Source of the DNA: Oscillospiraceae bacterium
Lineage (GTDB): Bacteria; Bacillota; Clostridia; Oscillospirales; CAG-272
Assembly: GCA_015063955.1 (NCBI GenBank)
Contig: SVTD01000008.1
Location: forward strand, 1-53,122
Direction of reading: 5' to 3'
Length of the DNA: 53,122 nucleotides
The translations under genes and the position numbers were made by a program. Shown here piece by piece: positions 25,158 to 32,951 of this stretch (position 1 is the stretch's first letter; every line of letters begins with the position of its first letter). Under the pieces are notes generated by a model. It was not told the DNA's origin. It made no database searches and saw only the letters and a list, made by a program, of their open reading frames with translations.

Positions 25158-26132
25158 ATGAGCAACAGAATTAATGCTAAAGGCGCTGAGAGAAAGCCTC
25201 TGCCCGAGCTTTTGCACGTTTCTCCCGCTCCTCATATGAGAAGGCTTGATACCGTTACAAGCATAATGCTTGACGTTATCATCGCTCTTTTACCGGCGCT
25301 TGCGTTCGGTATATTCTTCTTCGGAATGAGAGCTCTTTATATCGTTCTTATTTCCGTTCTTTGTGCCGTGATCTCCGAGGCCTGCTATCAGCTTGCATGG
25401 AGAAAAAAGGTTCGTATCGGCGATCTTTCAAGCGTCGTTACCGGACTTATGCTCGGACTTATGCTTCCCGCAGGAGTATCCTTCTGGGTGCCTATGGTTG
25501 GAAGCGTTTTCGCTATCGTAGTCGTTAAGCAGTTCTTCGGCGGCATCGGTAAAAATATCGTAAACCCTGCCATCGCGGCGCGTGTATTTCTTATGCTTTG
25601 CTGGCCCGATCAGATGGTCCGCTATACGAACAGGGCGGGTGAGCTCGTTTCAAGCGCCACTCCCCTCGTTGAAATGAAGGCAGGAAACGCTCCTACCATA
25701 TCTCTTTTCAATCTTGTACTGGGTAACTGCCCCGGAGCCATCGGCGAGGTTTCCGCCATTGCTCTCGGAGCCGGATTTATCTATCTTTTCTGCAGAAGAG
25801 TAGTTTCCTGGCAGATTCCCGTAACCTTTGTAGGAACCATTGCCATTATCTCCATTCTTGCGCCTATAAACGGCGAGGCTACCGCGCTTTTCGATCAGGT
25901 AGCATCGGGAAGCCTTCTCCTTTGCGCACTTTTCTCGGCCAACGATTATACTACGACTCCCGTAACCCGCGGCGGAAAGATCATATTCGGCGTAGGCTGC
26001 GGACTTATAACCGTCCTTATCAGATATTTCGGTGCATACCCCGAGGGTACGGCATTTGCTATCCTCATCATGAACCTTCTTGCACCCCTGTTTGAAAGCT
26101 GGACGAAGCCCCACAGATTCGGAGGTAAGTAA
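25158..26132 (+). CDS. rnfD: Rnf complex subunit RnfD
   Basis: A 324-residue integral membrane subunit with about nine to ten helices. The covalent FMN site is Thr168 in VSSATPL. Residues 125-145 (FFGGIGKNIVNPAIAARVF) are strongly conserved in RnfD/NqrB. The ATG at 25158 lies 4 bases after the rnfC stop; an in-frame ATG at 25101 would overlap the rnfC iron-sulfur end and is rejected. It forms, with RnfE and RnfA, the ion-translocating core. Confidence 0.92.
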   Translation: MSNRINAKGAERKPLPELLHVSPAPHMRRLDTVTSIMLDVIIALLPALAFGIFFFGMRALYIVLISVLCAVISEACYQLAWRKKVRIGDLSSVVTGLMLGLMLPAGVSFWVPMVGSVFAIVVVKQFFGGIGKNIVNPAIAARVFLMLCWPDQMVRYTNRAGELVSSATPLVEMKAGNAPTISLFNLVLGNCPGAIGEVSAIALGAGFIYLFCRRVVSWQIPVTFVGTIAIISILAPINGEATALFDQVASGSLLLCALFSANDYTTTPVTRGGKIIFGVGCGLITVLIRYFGAYPEGTAFAILIMNLLAPLFESWTKPHRFGGK

Positions 26133-26134
26133 GA

Positions 26135-27298
26135 ATGAAAAAATTCAGTAATTCAAACGAGCCCGAATTCAGAAAGGGGCTTTCCGAGGAGGAGATCAAC
26201 TCCCCCGAATTCAATCCCGATGATTTTGCTCCCGCTCCCGAAACTGACGGAGCAGAGGGGGAAAACGAGGGACTTGAGAATAAGAGAAATTCTCTGATTT
26301 TTGCCCTTGTGGCTACGCTCCTTGCAATCATCGTGTGCTTTGCAGGATGGGGCGTTTCAGCATCCGTTGCAAGATACGAAAGCAGAGTTCTTGAAAGACA
26401 CGTGCTTTCCGTATTCGATAACTGCGACAGGATCGAGCTTTATTCAGCCGACAGGGAAGGATACGCGGTCTATGCCGTATTCTTCAAGGACAAGATGGCA
26501 GGATACGCAGTTCTCGGAACCACCGAGGGCTTCGGCGGAGATATTGATTTTGTAGTTGCCTTCAACTCCAATAATATGATCTCAAAGATCAGAGTCCTTG
26601 ACCATAACGAATCCCGGGGCCTCGGCTCAAAGATCGGCACCGATACCTTCCTTTCTCAGTTCAAGGGGCTTCTTATCGGTAACGTAAACGTTAAATACGA
26701 TCTCATTTCAGGCGCTACCACGTCCTCAAAGGCCATGGGTGATGCCATCAGCGAGATCCTCGGGCTTGGACTCAGCACGGAGTCTATAGCAAACGAGCTT
26801 GGCTACGATACTATTTCCGAGGAGGAGATAGAGGAGGAGGTCAAGAAGGAAGAGGACGATAAGAAGGATCCTTCAAAGGAGACTGAACCTGCAGAAACCA
26901 CCGGCAAGCCCCGACCCGGAGTGAACGATCACGGCGGAGCAAATGTAAATACCGGTGACGGTGACGAGGATATGAACATAGACGGAGAGGACGAGACCAC
27001 CGTTTATGAAACAGAGACCGAGGAACCGGATGAAACAACTGCTGATACAACCGACAAGGCCGATGATACCACAAAGGCTCCCGATACGAGCGAAAAGGTG
27101 GAGGATACGACGGGCCCTGTTGATTCAGAAACTGAGGCTGATACTACGGAGCCTCCCGTAACCGATACCGAGCCTGTGGAGGATACCACCGACAGCGAAA
27201 CCTCCGCTCCCACGGTTGAGGATACGACGGATGCTGTAGTTGAGCCTGCAGATTCCACAGATGCGGTAGCTGCGCGAGACGACGATAAGGAGGTGTAA
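26135..27298 (+). CDS. rnfG: Rnf complex subunit RnfG with long acidic Thr-rich tail
   Basis: A 387-residue RnfG. Residues 1-50 are an acidic cytoplasmic leader, 53-72 the single transmembrane helix, and about 80-220 the extracytoplasmic FMN domain. The ApbE target DLISGAT is at 189-195, so FMN should be linked to Thr195. Typical RnfG ends soon after this domain; here about 160 further residues (228-387) are low-complexity Glu/Asp/Thr/Pro with repeated DTT and EDTT words. The tail would hang outside the membrane. It lies 2 bases after rnfD and 3 before rnfE. Its reading frame stays open and codon use matches its neighbours, so it is not a frameshift product. Confidence 0.9.
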   Translation: MKKFSNSNEPEFRKGLSEEEINSPEFNPDDFAPAPETDGAEGENEGLENKRNSLIFALVATLLAIIVCFAGWGVSASVARYESRVLERHVLSVFDNCDRIELYSADREGYAVYAVFFKDKMAGYAVLGTTEGFGGDIDFVVAFNSNNMISKIRVLDHNESRGLGSKIGTDTFLSQFKGLLIGNVNVKYDLISGATTSSKAMGDAISEILGLGLSTESIANELGYDTISEEEIEEEVKKEEDDKKDPSKETEPAETTGKPRPGVNDHGGANVNTGDGDEDMNIDGEDETTVYETETEEPDETTADTTDKADDTTKAPDTSEKVEDTTGPVDSETEADTTEPPVTDTEPVEDTTDSETSAPTVEDTTDAVVEPADSTDAVAARDDDKEV

Positions 27299-27301
27299 GG
27301 T

Positions 27302-27934
27302 ATGCTTATAAAAACAAGAATAAAGAGCTCAACAGAGCTTTCCTCTTATAAAATGCTTACCGTATGCCCCCTGCTCGTAGTAACGACAACCCTTTCCCGC
27401 GCTTTTGTTATGGCGATCGCATTTTCGGTAACTCTTCTTATGGCACAGCTTATAGTTGCACTTTTCAAGAGGATCATACCGATGAAGCTGAGAAGCCTTC
27501 TTTACGTAACCATTACAGCCTTCTGCGCATCCGTAGTCGAGCTTTTGGTATGGTATATTTTTCCGGCGGCGGCAGATTCTCTCGGAATATATCTTCCCAT
27601 TCTTGCAGTCAGCTGTATAATTCTCGTTCGTCTTGAATCCACGAAGGCTGAAGGAAATGCGGGAAGCGCAATATTCGATTCTCTTATGACGAGCCTGCAG
27701 ATGATAATCGTTATGCTCTGTGCGGCCCTTCCCAGAGAGATATTCGGTCTCGGCAAGCTTTTCTCAGACGTTTTCGGAAACGGCGGAATCGTGATCTTTA
27801 AGAATGCCCCCGTGCCCATCCTTTCAACCACCGTGGGCGTTCTAATCCTTGCGGGTATCGGTGCGGCTGTTGCAAAGCTTATAGTCAAGAAAAAGAAAAG
27901 AGCGGCAAGAATTGCCGCAAACGATCAGTTTTAA
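27302..27934 (+). CDS. rnfE: Rnf complex subunit RnfE
   Basis: A 210-residue membrane subunit with six hydrophobic helices, homologous to NqrD. The conserved LTVCPLLVVTTTL segment near residues 19-31 includes the Cys that helps bind the membrane [2Fe-2S] cluster shared with RnfA. GGAGGTG precedes the start. The lysine/arginine-rich tail (KKKKRAARIA) is cytoplasmic. It is 3 bases after rnfG and 9 before rnfA. Confidence 0.92.
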   Translation: MLIKTRIKSSTELSSYKMLTVCPLLVVTTTLSRAFVMAIAFSVTLLMAQLIVALFKRIIPMKLRSLLYVTITAFCASVVELLVWYIFPAAADSLGIYLPILAVSCIILVRLESTKAEGNAGSAIFDSLMTSLQMIIVMLCAALPREIFGLGKLFSDVFGNGGIVIFKNAPVPILSTTVGVLILAGIGAAVAKLIVKKKKRAARIAANDQF

Positions 27935-27943
27935 GGAGGAATT

Positions 27944-28519
27944 ATGGAAGCTATACTTGTAGTTCTTGCGGCAATACTTGCCGATAATCTCCTTCTTTCA
28001 AGGCTTTTCGGAATAGAGTCCTTCTTTACGGCAACTGAAAAGCCCTCGGGAGCAGCCCTTTACGGCGGACTTGTGACCTGTGTGACGGTAGTTGCAGGCT
28101 CTGCGGTGCTTGCACTTTATAAGTTCGTTCTTGCCCCCCTGAAGATCACACATTTCGTAACCTTCCTTTCAGTTGCGGTAATTACCTGTGTTATCTGCGC
28201 CATCCAGCTTATTTCCTCAAAGGTGCTTGGTAAGGCAGGGAATGCTGTGGAATCCGCTCTTCCCGTGGTTTCCAGCAACTGCGTTGTTATCGGCTCGATC
28301 CTTCTTTGCATCGAGAACGGGTTTTCATTCCCCATTTCCGTGCTTTTCCTTCTTGCGGCAGGCGTTGGATTCACTCTCGTAATGCTTGTTTTCTCAAGCG
28401 TCCAGATGAGACTTGAAAACTCCGATATGGCAGACAGCTTCAGAGGTATTCCCATACTTCTCATTTCCTGCGCCCTTGCGGCTATGGCTTTTTCCGGCTT
28501 TTACGGACTAAGCTTCTGA
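27944..28519 (+). CDS. rnfA: Rnf complex subunit RnfA
   Basis: A 191-residue membrane subunit with six helices, homologous to NqrE and the inverted-topology partner of RnfE. The start AILADNLLLSRLFGIESFF is the usual N-terminal helix and loop, and SNCVVIGSILL near 114-124 contains the cluster-binding Cys. AAGGAGG stands 5 bases upstream. The length is normal. Confidence 0.93.
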   Translation: MEAILVVLAAILADNLLLSRLFGIESFFTATEKPSGAALYGGLVTCVTVVAGSAVLALYKFVLAPLKITHFVTFLSVAVITCVICAIQLISSKVLGKAGNAVESALPVVSSNCVVIGSILLCIENGFSFPISVLFLLAAGVGFTLVMLVFSSVQMRLENSDMADSFRGIPILLISCALAAMAFSGFYGLSF

Positions 28520-28537
28520 TAGGAAGAAGGTTTTATT

Positions 28538-29383
28538 ATGGTATTCGGAATAGTTATATCCTGCGCGATCCTTTGCATTATCGCCCTCGTTGCGGCAATT
28601 CTTGCAAACGTTGATAACAGCGGAGGAAAGATCAATAACGAGATAAAGAGGGAAAAGGTTCTTGACTGCCTTCCCGGTGAAAACTGCGGAGCCTGCGGAT
28701 ACGGCGACTGCGCATCCCTTGCTCTTGCCATCGTAAACGGAAAGGCATCTCCTGCTGCCTGTACACCGGGAGGTGCGTCTACGGCTCAGGCTGTAGGTGT
28801 TATTCTCGGTAATGAGGACAGAAATACCGAGAGAATGCGCGCTCAGGTAATGTGCTCGGGAACTAATGAAACAACGCGTAAAAAGTATATCTACGATGAC
28901 GGCGCCGCCGATTGCCTTGCTGAAATGAAGCTTGGCGGCGGATATAAGGGCTGCCGTTACGCCTGCGTCGGTCTTGGCAACTGTATGAAGGCTTGTCCCT
29001 TTGATGCTATCTCTATCAAAAACGGTACGGCAGTAGTAGATCATAAAATTTGCACGGGATGCGGCAGCTGTGTCAGCGCCTGCCCGAAGCATATCATAAA
29101 GCTGGTGCCTTACGATGCTTATTATTGGGTTGGATGTGCCTCCAGGGATAATGCCGCAAGGGAGCGCTATAACTGTAAGGTAGGATGCACCGGCTGCGGC
29201 GTTTGCCGTAACGTTTGTCCCGAAAATGCAATTGACATTCAGGGTAATATTGCTTCTATCAATTACGATAAGTGCACCGGTTGCGGAATGTGCTTTGCAG
29301 TATGCCCCGAGGGAGTTATCTGGCGAAGCGACATAGTCGGCGCAGACGGACTTATCTTCACAAAGGGCGATAAAAAGCTTTGA
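28538..29383 (+). CDS. rnfB: Rnf complex subunit RnfB
   Basis: A 281-residue subunit that accepts electrons from ferredoxin. One N-terminal membrane helix (about 2-24) is followed by the CxxCxxxxC...C site with Cys50, Cys53, Cys58 and Cys75. Four more [4Fe-4S] motifs follow in two ferredoxin pairs (CRYACVGLGNCMKACP, CTGCGSCVSACP, CTGCGVCRNVCP, CTGCGMCFAVCP), giving five clusters in total. It is the last gene of the rnf operon, followed by a strong terminator. Kor-derived reduced ferredoxin is the expected donor. Confidence 0.93.
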   Translation: MVFGIVISCAILCIIALVAAILANVDNSGGKINNEIKREKVLDCLPGENCGACGYGDCASLALAIVNGKASPAACTPGGASTAQAVGVILGNEDRNTERMRAQVMCSGTNETTRKKYIYDDGAADCLAEMKLGGGYKGCRYACVGLGNCMKACPFDAISIKNGTAVVDHKICTGCGSCVSACPKHIIKLVPYDAYYWVGCASRDNAARERYNCKVGCTGCGVCRNVCPENAIDIQGNIASINYDKCTGCGMCFAVCPEGVIWRSDIVGADGLIFTKGDKKL

Positions 29384-29400
29384 GTAGATTTTAAGTATTA

Positions 29401-29438
29401 AAAAACACCTTAAAAGCAACTGCTTTTAAGGTGTTTTT
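29401..29438. terminator. Bidirectional terminator rnfB/MATE
   Basis: Perfect 18-bp inverted repeat AAAAACACCTTAAAAGCA with a 2-base loop, between two convergent genes. Confidence 0.92.
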
Positions 29439-29441
29439 GTA

Positions 29442-30863
29442 TTACGCTTCTTTTGTTTTCTTTCTTCTCAGGACCCTGATCTCTTTATAGTTCTTGGGGA
29501 AGAGCTGGTGCTTTGCTCTCAGGTATACGAAGTAGAGAAGTATCATTGAGATGAGCCAGGAAACTGGGTAGCAGGCATAGAGCATTGTAAGTGTGTGGTA
29601 CTTTTCTACCATTGTAGCGATCCAGATAAGACGAACTGCGCAGAAGCCGAATACTGTGATAACAGAGGGAGAAACGGATTTTCCGAGACCGCAGAGGAGA
29701 CCTGTCTGTACCTCGATGATACCGCAGAGGAAGTAAGGTACGCAGATACAAAGCATTCTTTCAAGACCGAACGCAACGGTTTCGGCATAGTGGGGGCCGT
29801 CCTTGATATAGATAGAGAGGAGGGGCTCGCCGAATACGTATGCGAGAATACCGAAGGTAAGACCGAGGGTGATAACAAGGAAGTAGCAGCAGCGCTGTGT
29901 CTTCTTGATTCTGTCAAACTTGCCTGCGCCGTAGTTCTGTCCCACGAAGGTAAGACCTGCCTGGTGGAAGCTTGACTGGATATGATAAACGTAGGTTTCG
30001 ATATTTGCTGCCGCGGAGGAGCCTGTTACCGCAATACTGTCGAATGAATTTAGTGATGACTGGATAAATACGTTGGAGATGGAGATTACAACGCCGTGAA
30101 CTGCGTTGGGGATGCCGATGGCAACGATCTTTGAAAGCTTATCCTTGAAGAACTTAAATTCGATCTTTTCCAGTTTATAAAGTGAATCGGTCTTCAGCAT
30201 ATGCCAAAGGAGAAGTGCGGCTGATACGTACTGAGAAATAACAGTCGCAAGAGCAACGCCTGCAACGTTCATTTTGCAAACGATAACGAAGATCAGGTTG
30301 AGAATAACGTTTACGACGCCTGCTACCATAAGCATATACATAGGTGTCTTCGTATTTCCGAGAGAACGGAGGATGGACGCCATATAGAGGAAGAAAAGCT
30401 GAGGAAGCATACAGAGGAAGTATATTCTCAGATAGAGAGTAGCAAGGGGAAGAAGGTCATCGGGTGTTCCCATAAGAGTAAGTGCAAATTCTGCAAATAT
30501 AAATCCGAGTATTGAAAGGATAGCGCCGAGAAGAATGGAAAGAGAAAAGGCAGTAGTGAGCGTTTCCTTAAAGCCCTTCATATCTCCTGCACCGATGGTG
30601 TGTGTTGTGATAACGCTTACACCCACTGCAAAGCCTGTGAAAAGGCTGAGAAAAAGTGAAACAAGAGCACTGGTTGCACCAACCGCACCGAGACATTCGT
30701 TACCGTTTTCTGCAAATTTACCGACGATAACCATATCTGCAGTGTTGAAGAGCATCTGCATCAGGTTTGTCGCCATAATTATAAGGCTGTATGATATAAT
30801 TTTCGGAAGTATGGGACCGTTTAAAAGATCAACTTCTTTTTTCTCTTTCTTTTTCTTAAACAT
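29442..30863 (-). CDS. MATE family efflux transporter
   Basis: A 473-residue MATE transporter with twelve predicted helices in two repeats of six. After a lysine-rich start, LLNGPILPKIISYSLIIMATNLMQ leads into helix 1, with NTADMVIVGKF next, as in DinF-type/NorM-type MATE proteins of Clostridia. These exchange Na+ or H+ for cationic drugs or metabolites. Two starts are possible: 30863 with GAGGG 5-6 bases upstream is preferred, and 30875 has AGGA too close. The basic cytoplasmic C-terminus (RRKKTKEA) is usual. The substrate cannot be told. Confidence 0.88.
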   Translation of the reverse strand: MFKKKKEKKEVDLLNGPILPKIISYSLIIMATNLMQMLFNTADMVIVGKFAENGNECLGAVGATSALVSLFLSLFTGFAVGVSVITTHTIGAGDMKGFKETLTTAFSLSILLGAILSILGFIFAEFALTLMGTPDDLLPLATLYLRIYFLCMLPQLFFLYMASILRSLGNTKTPMYMLMVAGVVNVILNLIFVIVCKMNVAGVALATVISQYVSAALLLWHMLKTDSLYKLEKIEFKFFKDKLSKIVAIGIPNAVHGVVISISNVFIQSSLNSFDSIAVTGSSAAANIETYVYHIQSSFHQAGLTFVGQNYGAGKFDRIKKTQRCCYFLVITLGLTFGILAYVFGEPLLSIYIKDGPHYAETVAFGLERMLCICVPYFLCGIIEVQTGLLCGLGKSVSPSVITVFGFCAVRLIWIATMVEKYHTLTMLYACYPVSWLISMILLYFVYLRAKHQLFPKNYKEIRVLRRKKTKEA

Positions 30864-30913
30864 TTTTACCCTCATCGTCCTCTGTGAAATATTCCCAAAA
30901 AACCATTGTATAT

Positions 30914-30940
30914 ATTATACCATTTGACGGAATATTTCAA
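30914..30940 (-). promoter_or_regulatory. Promoter of the MATE gene
   Basis: On the minus strand TTGAAA, 15 bases, TATAAT with an extended TGG; it overlaps the last codon of the upstream flippase gene. The short spacer is offset by the extended -10. Confidence 0.5.
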
Positions 30941-32496
30941 GGGGTAAATTGCGTTTTCTCCCTTTTGTACGATTTTTGTGTCAAAAAAGTGGCTTTTGGG
31001 ATAATAAGTGCTGAATATATAACAGCAGTAAGGATAATTTCCGTAAAGGATGAGTCAAAAGCCTCAAAATACGATGTGAAAATGCGTACAGCAGTAGTGC
31101 TTACAAGTATTGCAAAGAGGGGGCGGAGTATGACAGAGGGGGATATTCTTATCCTTGTTTCCAAGATCATTTTTCCGATACTGAGGGTGGCGTTCACAAG
31201 CTCAGCTACGTAAACGCAGATAACGTATCCCCATGTTCCAAGCCTTGGCACGAGAATGAGAACGAGTACAAGGCTGAGGATCGAATCGAGGATATTTACC
31301 TTCATGCAGTAAAGCTGCTTTCCAAGACCTTTAAGAACGGAGTCCACGGCAGTATCAAGATACATGACGGGAACAAGGGGTGCAAAGGCGCATACGTATT
31401 TTCCGGCCTGAGGGCTTGAATAAACGGAGATCCCCATATCTCTGCCGAAGGCAAGGAAAACACCGGCACATCCGAAGGAAAAGATCAGACTGAAACGAAC
31501 GACCTTTTCAGCGATCCTTTTAACCTGACCGTGCTTTCCAAGCTCAGCACATTCAGTAAGCTCCGGAATCAGCAGTGAGGCAAATGCTCCGATAACGCTT
31601 GATGGGAAGAATATCAGGGGGAAGGCCATTGCGTGGAGCGTACCGTAAGAGGAAAGAGCGCCGCTGCCCCCCGAGCCGAAGCGTCGCAGACCGGCAGGGA
31701 TCGCAATGTGCTCTGCACAAAGAAGTCCCTGCCGCACGTAAGAGCCGAGGGCTATTGGAAATGCGATCTCAGCAGCGCGGGTGAGGGAGCTTTTTCGGTT
31801 TTTTTGTATTGCCTTGACCGTACCTCCGGTTTTGTTCTTATCGGTAATAAACAGTAAGAATGAAAAAAGCAGAGATGCAGCCTCAGATACGCAAGACCCG
31901 CCCACAACCGCAAGGCAGGCGTATTCGATCCCCTTCGGTGCAATAGTCATAAGAGCAGCACAGGTGACCGTGATTTTTACGAATTGTTCACCGATAGAGA
32001 TTATTGCATTTTTGTATATCTTCCGAAGGCCTGTAAAATAGCCGGTAAGCGCAGATGACAGTGAGATAGGAGTAAGAGCAAATGAAAGTAACTTTAAGGA
32101 GGGGATAGTTCTTTGATCGGCAAGGAGAAAGGTTCCGATCACGTCAGAAAGCGTGAAAAGGAGAAGGGATGCAAATACTCCGAAAAAAAGGCTGTAGAGT
32201 ACACAGCCTGCCATTTCACGTCGAAGAGCCTTTCTGAGAGTCTGCTCATCGGCGCCTTTCTCCTCGCATAAAGCAAGTCGCTGTGCCGTTAATCTTACTG
32301 CCGCAAGGTTTATGCCCGACGTTGCAAGAGTTATGGCAAAGGTATAAACGCTCATTACAAGAGTAAAAAGGCCCACAGCCTCGCTGCCGATCTTTTGGGT
32401 GACGTAAGCGTTGAAGCTGACGGATACCGCCCTCATAATAACCGTCACACAGGAAAGCAGTAAGGCGTTCAAAAAATACTTTTTAGCCCGGTTCAT
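30937..32496 (-). CDS. spoVB: SpoVB-like polysaccharide/lipid flippase
   Basis: A 519-residue MOP-superfamily membrane protein with about 14 helices. The N-terminus (KKYFLNALLLSCVTVIMRAV, then FNAYVTQKIGSEAVGLFTL) is close to stage V sporulation protein B, the putative flippase for spore cortex precursors. The start at 32496 has GGGGG 5 bases upstream and gives MNRAKK; the frame runs open upstream to 32640 into the palindromic element without ribosome site. It is a paralogue of the protein at 16655-18289, which sits in the yabM position. Downstream is the MATE gene with its own promoter. Confidence 0.85.
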   Translation of the reverse strand: MNRAKKYFLNALLLSCVTVIMRAVSVSFNAYVTQKIGSEAVGLFTLVMSVYTFAITLATSGINLAAVRLTAQRLALCEEKGADEQTLRKALRREMAGCVLYSLFFGVFASLLLFTLSDVIGTFLLADQRTIPSLKLLSFALTPISLSSALTGYFTGLRKIYKNAIISIGEQFVKITVTCAALMTIAPKGIEYACLAVVGGSCVSEAASLLFSFLLFITDKNKTGGTVKAIQKNRKSSLTRAAEIAFPIALGSYVRQGLLCAEHIAIPAGLRRFGSGGSGALSSYGTLHAMAFPLIFFPSSVIGAFASLLIPELTECAELGKHGQVKRIAEKVVRFSLIFSFGCAGVFLAFGRDMGISVYSSPQAGKYVCAFAPLVPVMYLDTAVDSVLKGLGKQLYCMKVNILDSILSLVLVLILVPRLGTWGYVICVYVAELVNATLSIGKMILETRIRISPSVILRPLFAILVSTTAVRIFTSYFEAFDSSFTEIILTAVIYSALIIPKATFLTQKSYKREKTQFTP

Positions 32497-32577
32497 ATTT
32501 CCCCCGAATATAAAAACTAATTGATTATATTCAAAGCCGGGTACGTTAATGATAGTTTCAGGAGACAAACGCTCCTT

Positions 32578-32891
32578 TTTCAAATTCGGGTTTATAGGGG
32601 GGAGGGGAAACGGTCGCTTTTTTGAAAAAAAGCTCCGCAAAAAACTTCAATATAACAAAGATAGCGAAAAGGCAAAAGCCAACGCTTTAGGGGAAAAACC
32701 CGAAAATGAACAAGCTCATTTTCGGGTTTTTCCCGCGTTGGCCGGCGCTGTAAGCGCCGCAGGGCTTTGCCCTGCAACTTTTGCCTTGTAAAGTTCAGCT
32801 ACACAAATAGTTCAAAGTTTTTTGGGAGTGCAGAGGACTTTTTTTCAAAAAAGTCCTTTGCATCAACTCCCCGACAAACCCGAATTTGAAA
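32578..32891. repeat. 314-bp MITE-like element of nested palindromes
   Basis: Bounded by a perfect 16-bp inverted repeat TTTCAAATTCGGGTTT (32578-32593) and its complement (32876-32891). Inside, inverted pairs nest in order: 32638-32647 with 32815-32824, 32671-32678 with 32778-32785, and 32678-32685 with 32735-32742. The core is three hairpins: a perfect 19-bp stem at 32691-32734 (loop ACAAGC), CGGCGCT/AGCGCCG at 32743-32759 and GCAGGGC/GCCCTGC at 32759-32775. A further AGGACTTTTTT hairpin is at 32834-32857. No gene is carried; related sequence occurs at 123-475. No target-site duplication was recognised. Confidence 0.7.
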
Positions 32892-32913
32892 CTCTGGCTT
32901 ACGGTATGTATAA

Positions 32914-32946
32914 AAAAAGGACTGTTGCGTTTGCAACAGTCCTTTT
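32914..32946 (-). terminator. Terminator of the GH94-like gene
   Basis: Stem GGACTGTTGC/GCAACAGTCC (32919-32942), loop GTTT, flanked by A and T runs; perfect stem. Confidence 0.88.
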
Positions 32947-32951
32947 AAATA

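Noticed and set aside
32578..32891. Insertion sequence with transposase
   Set aside because: The ends are inverted repeats, but no transposase frame exists inside; only a non-autonomous or structural element is supported.
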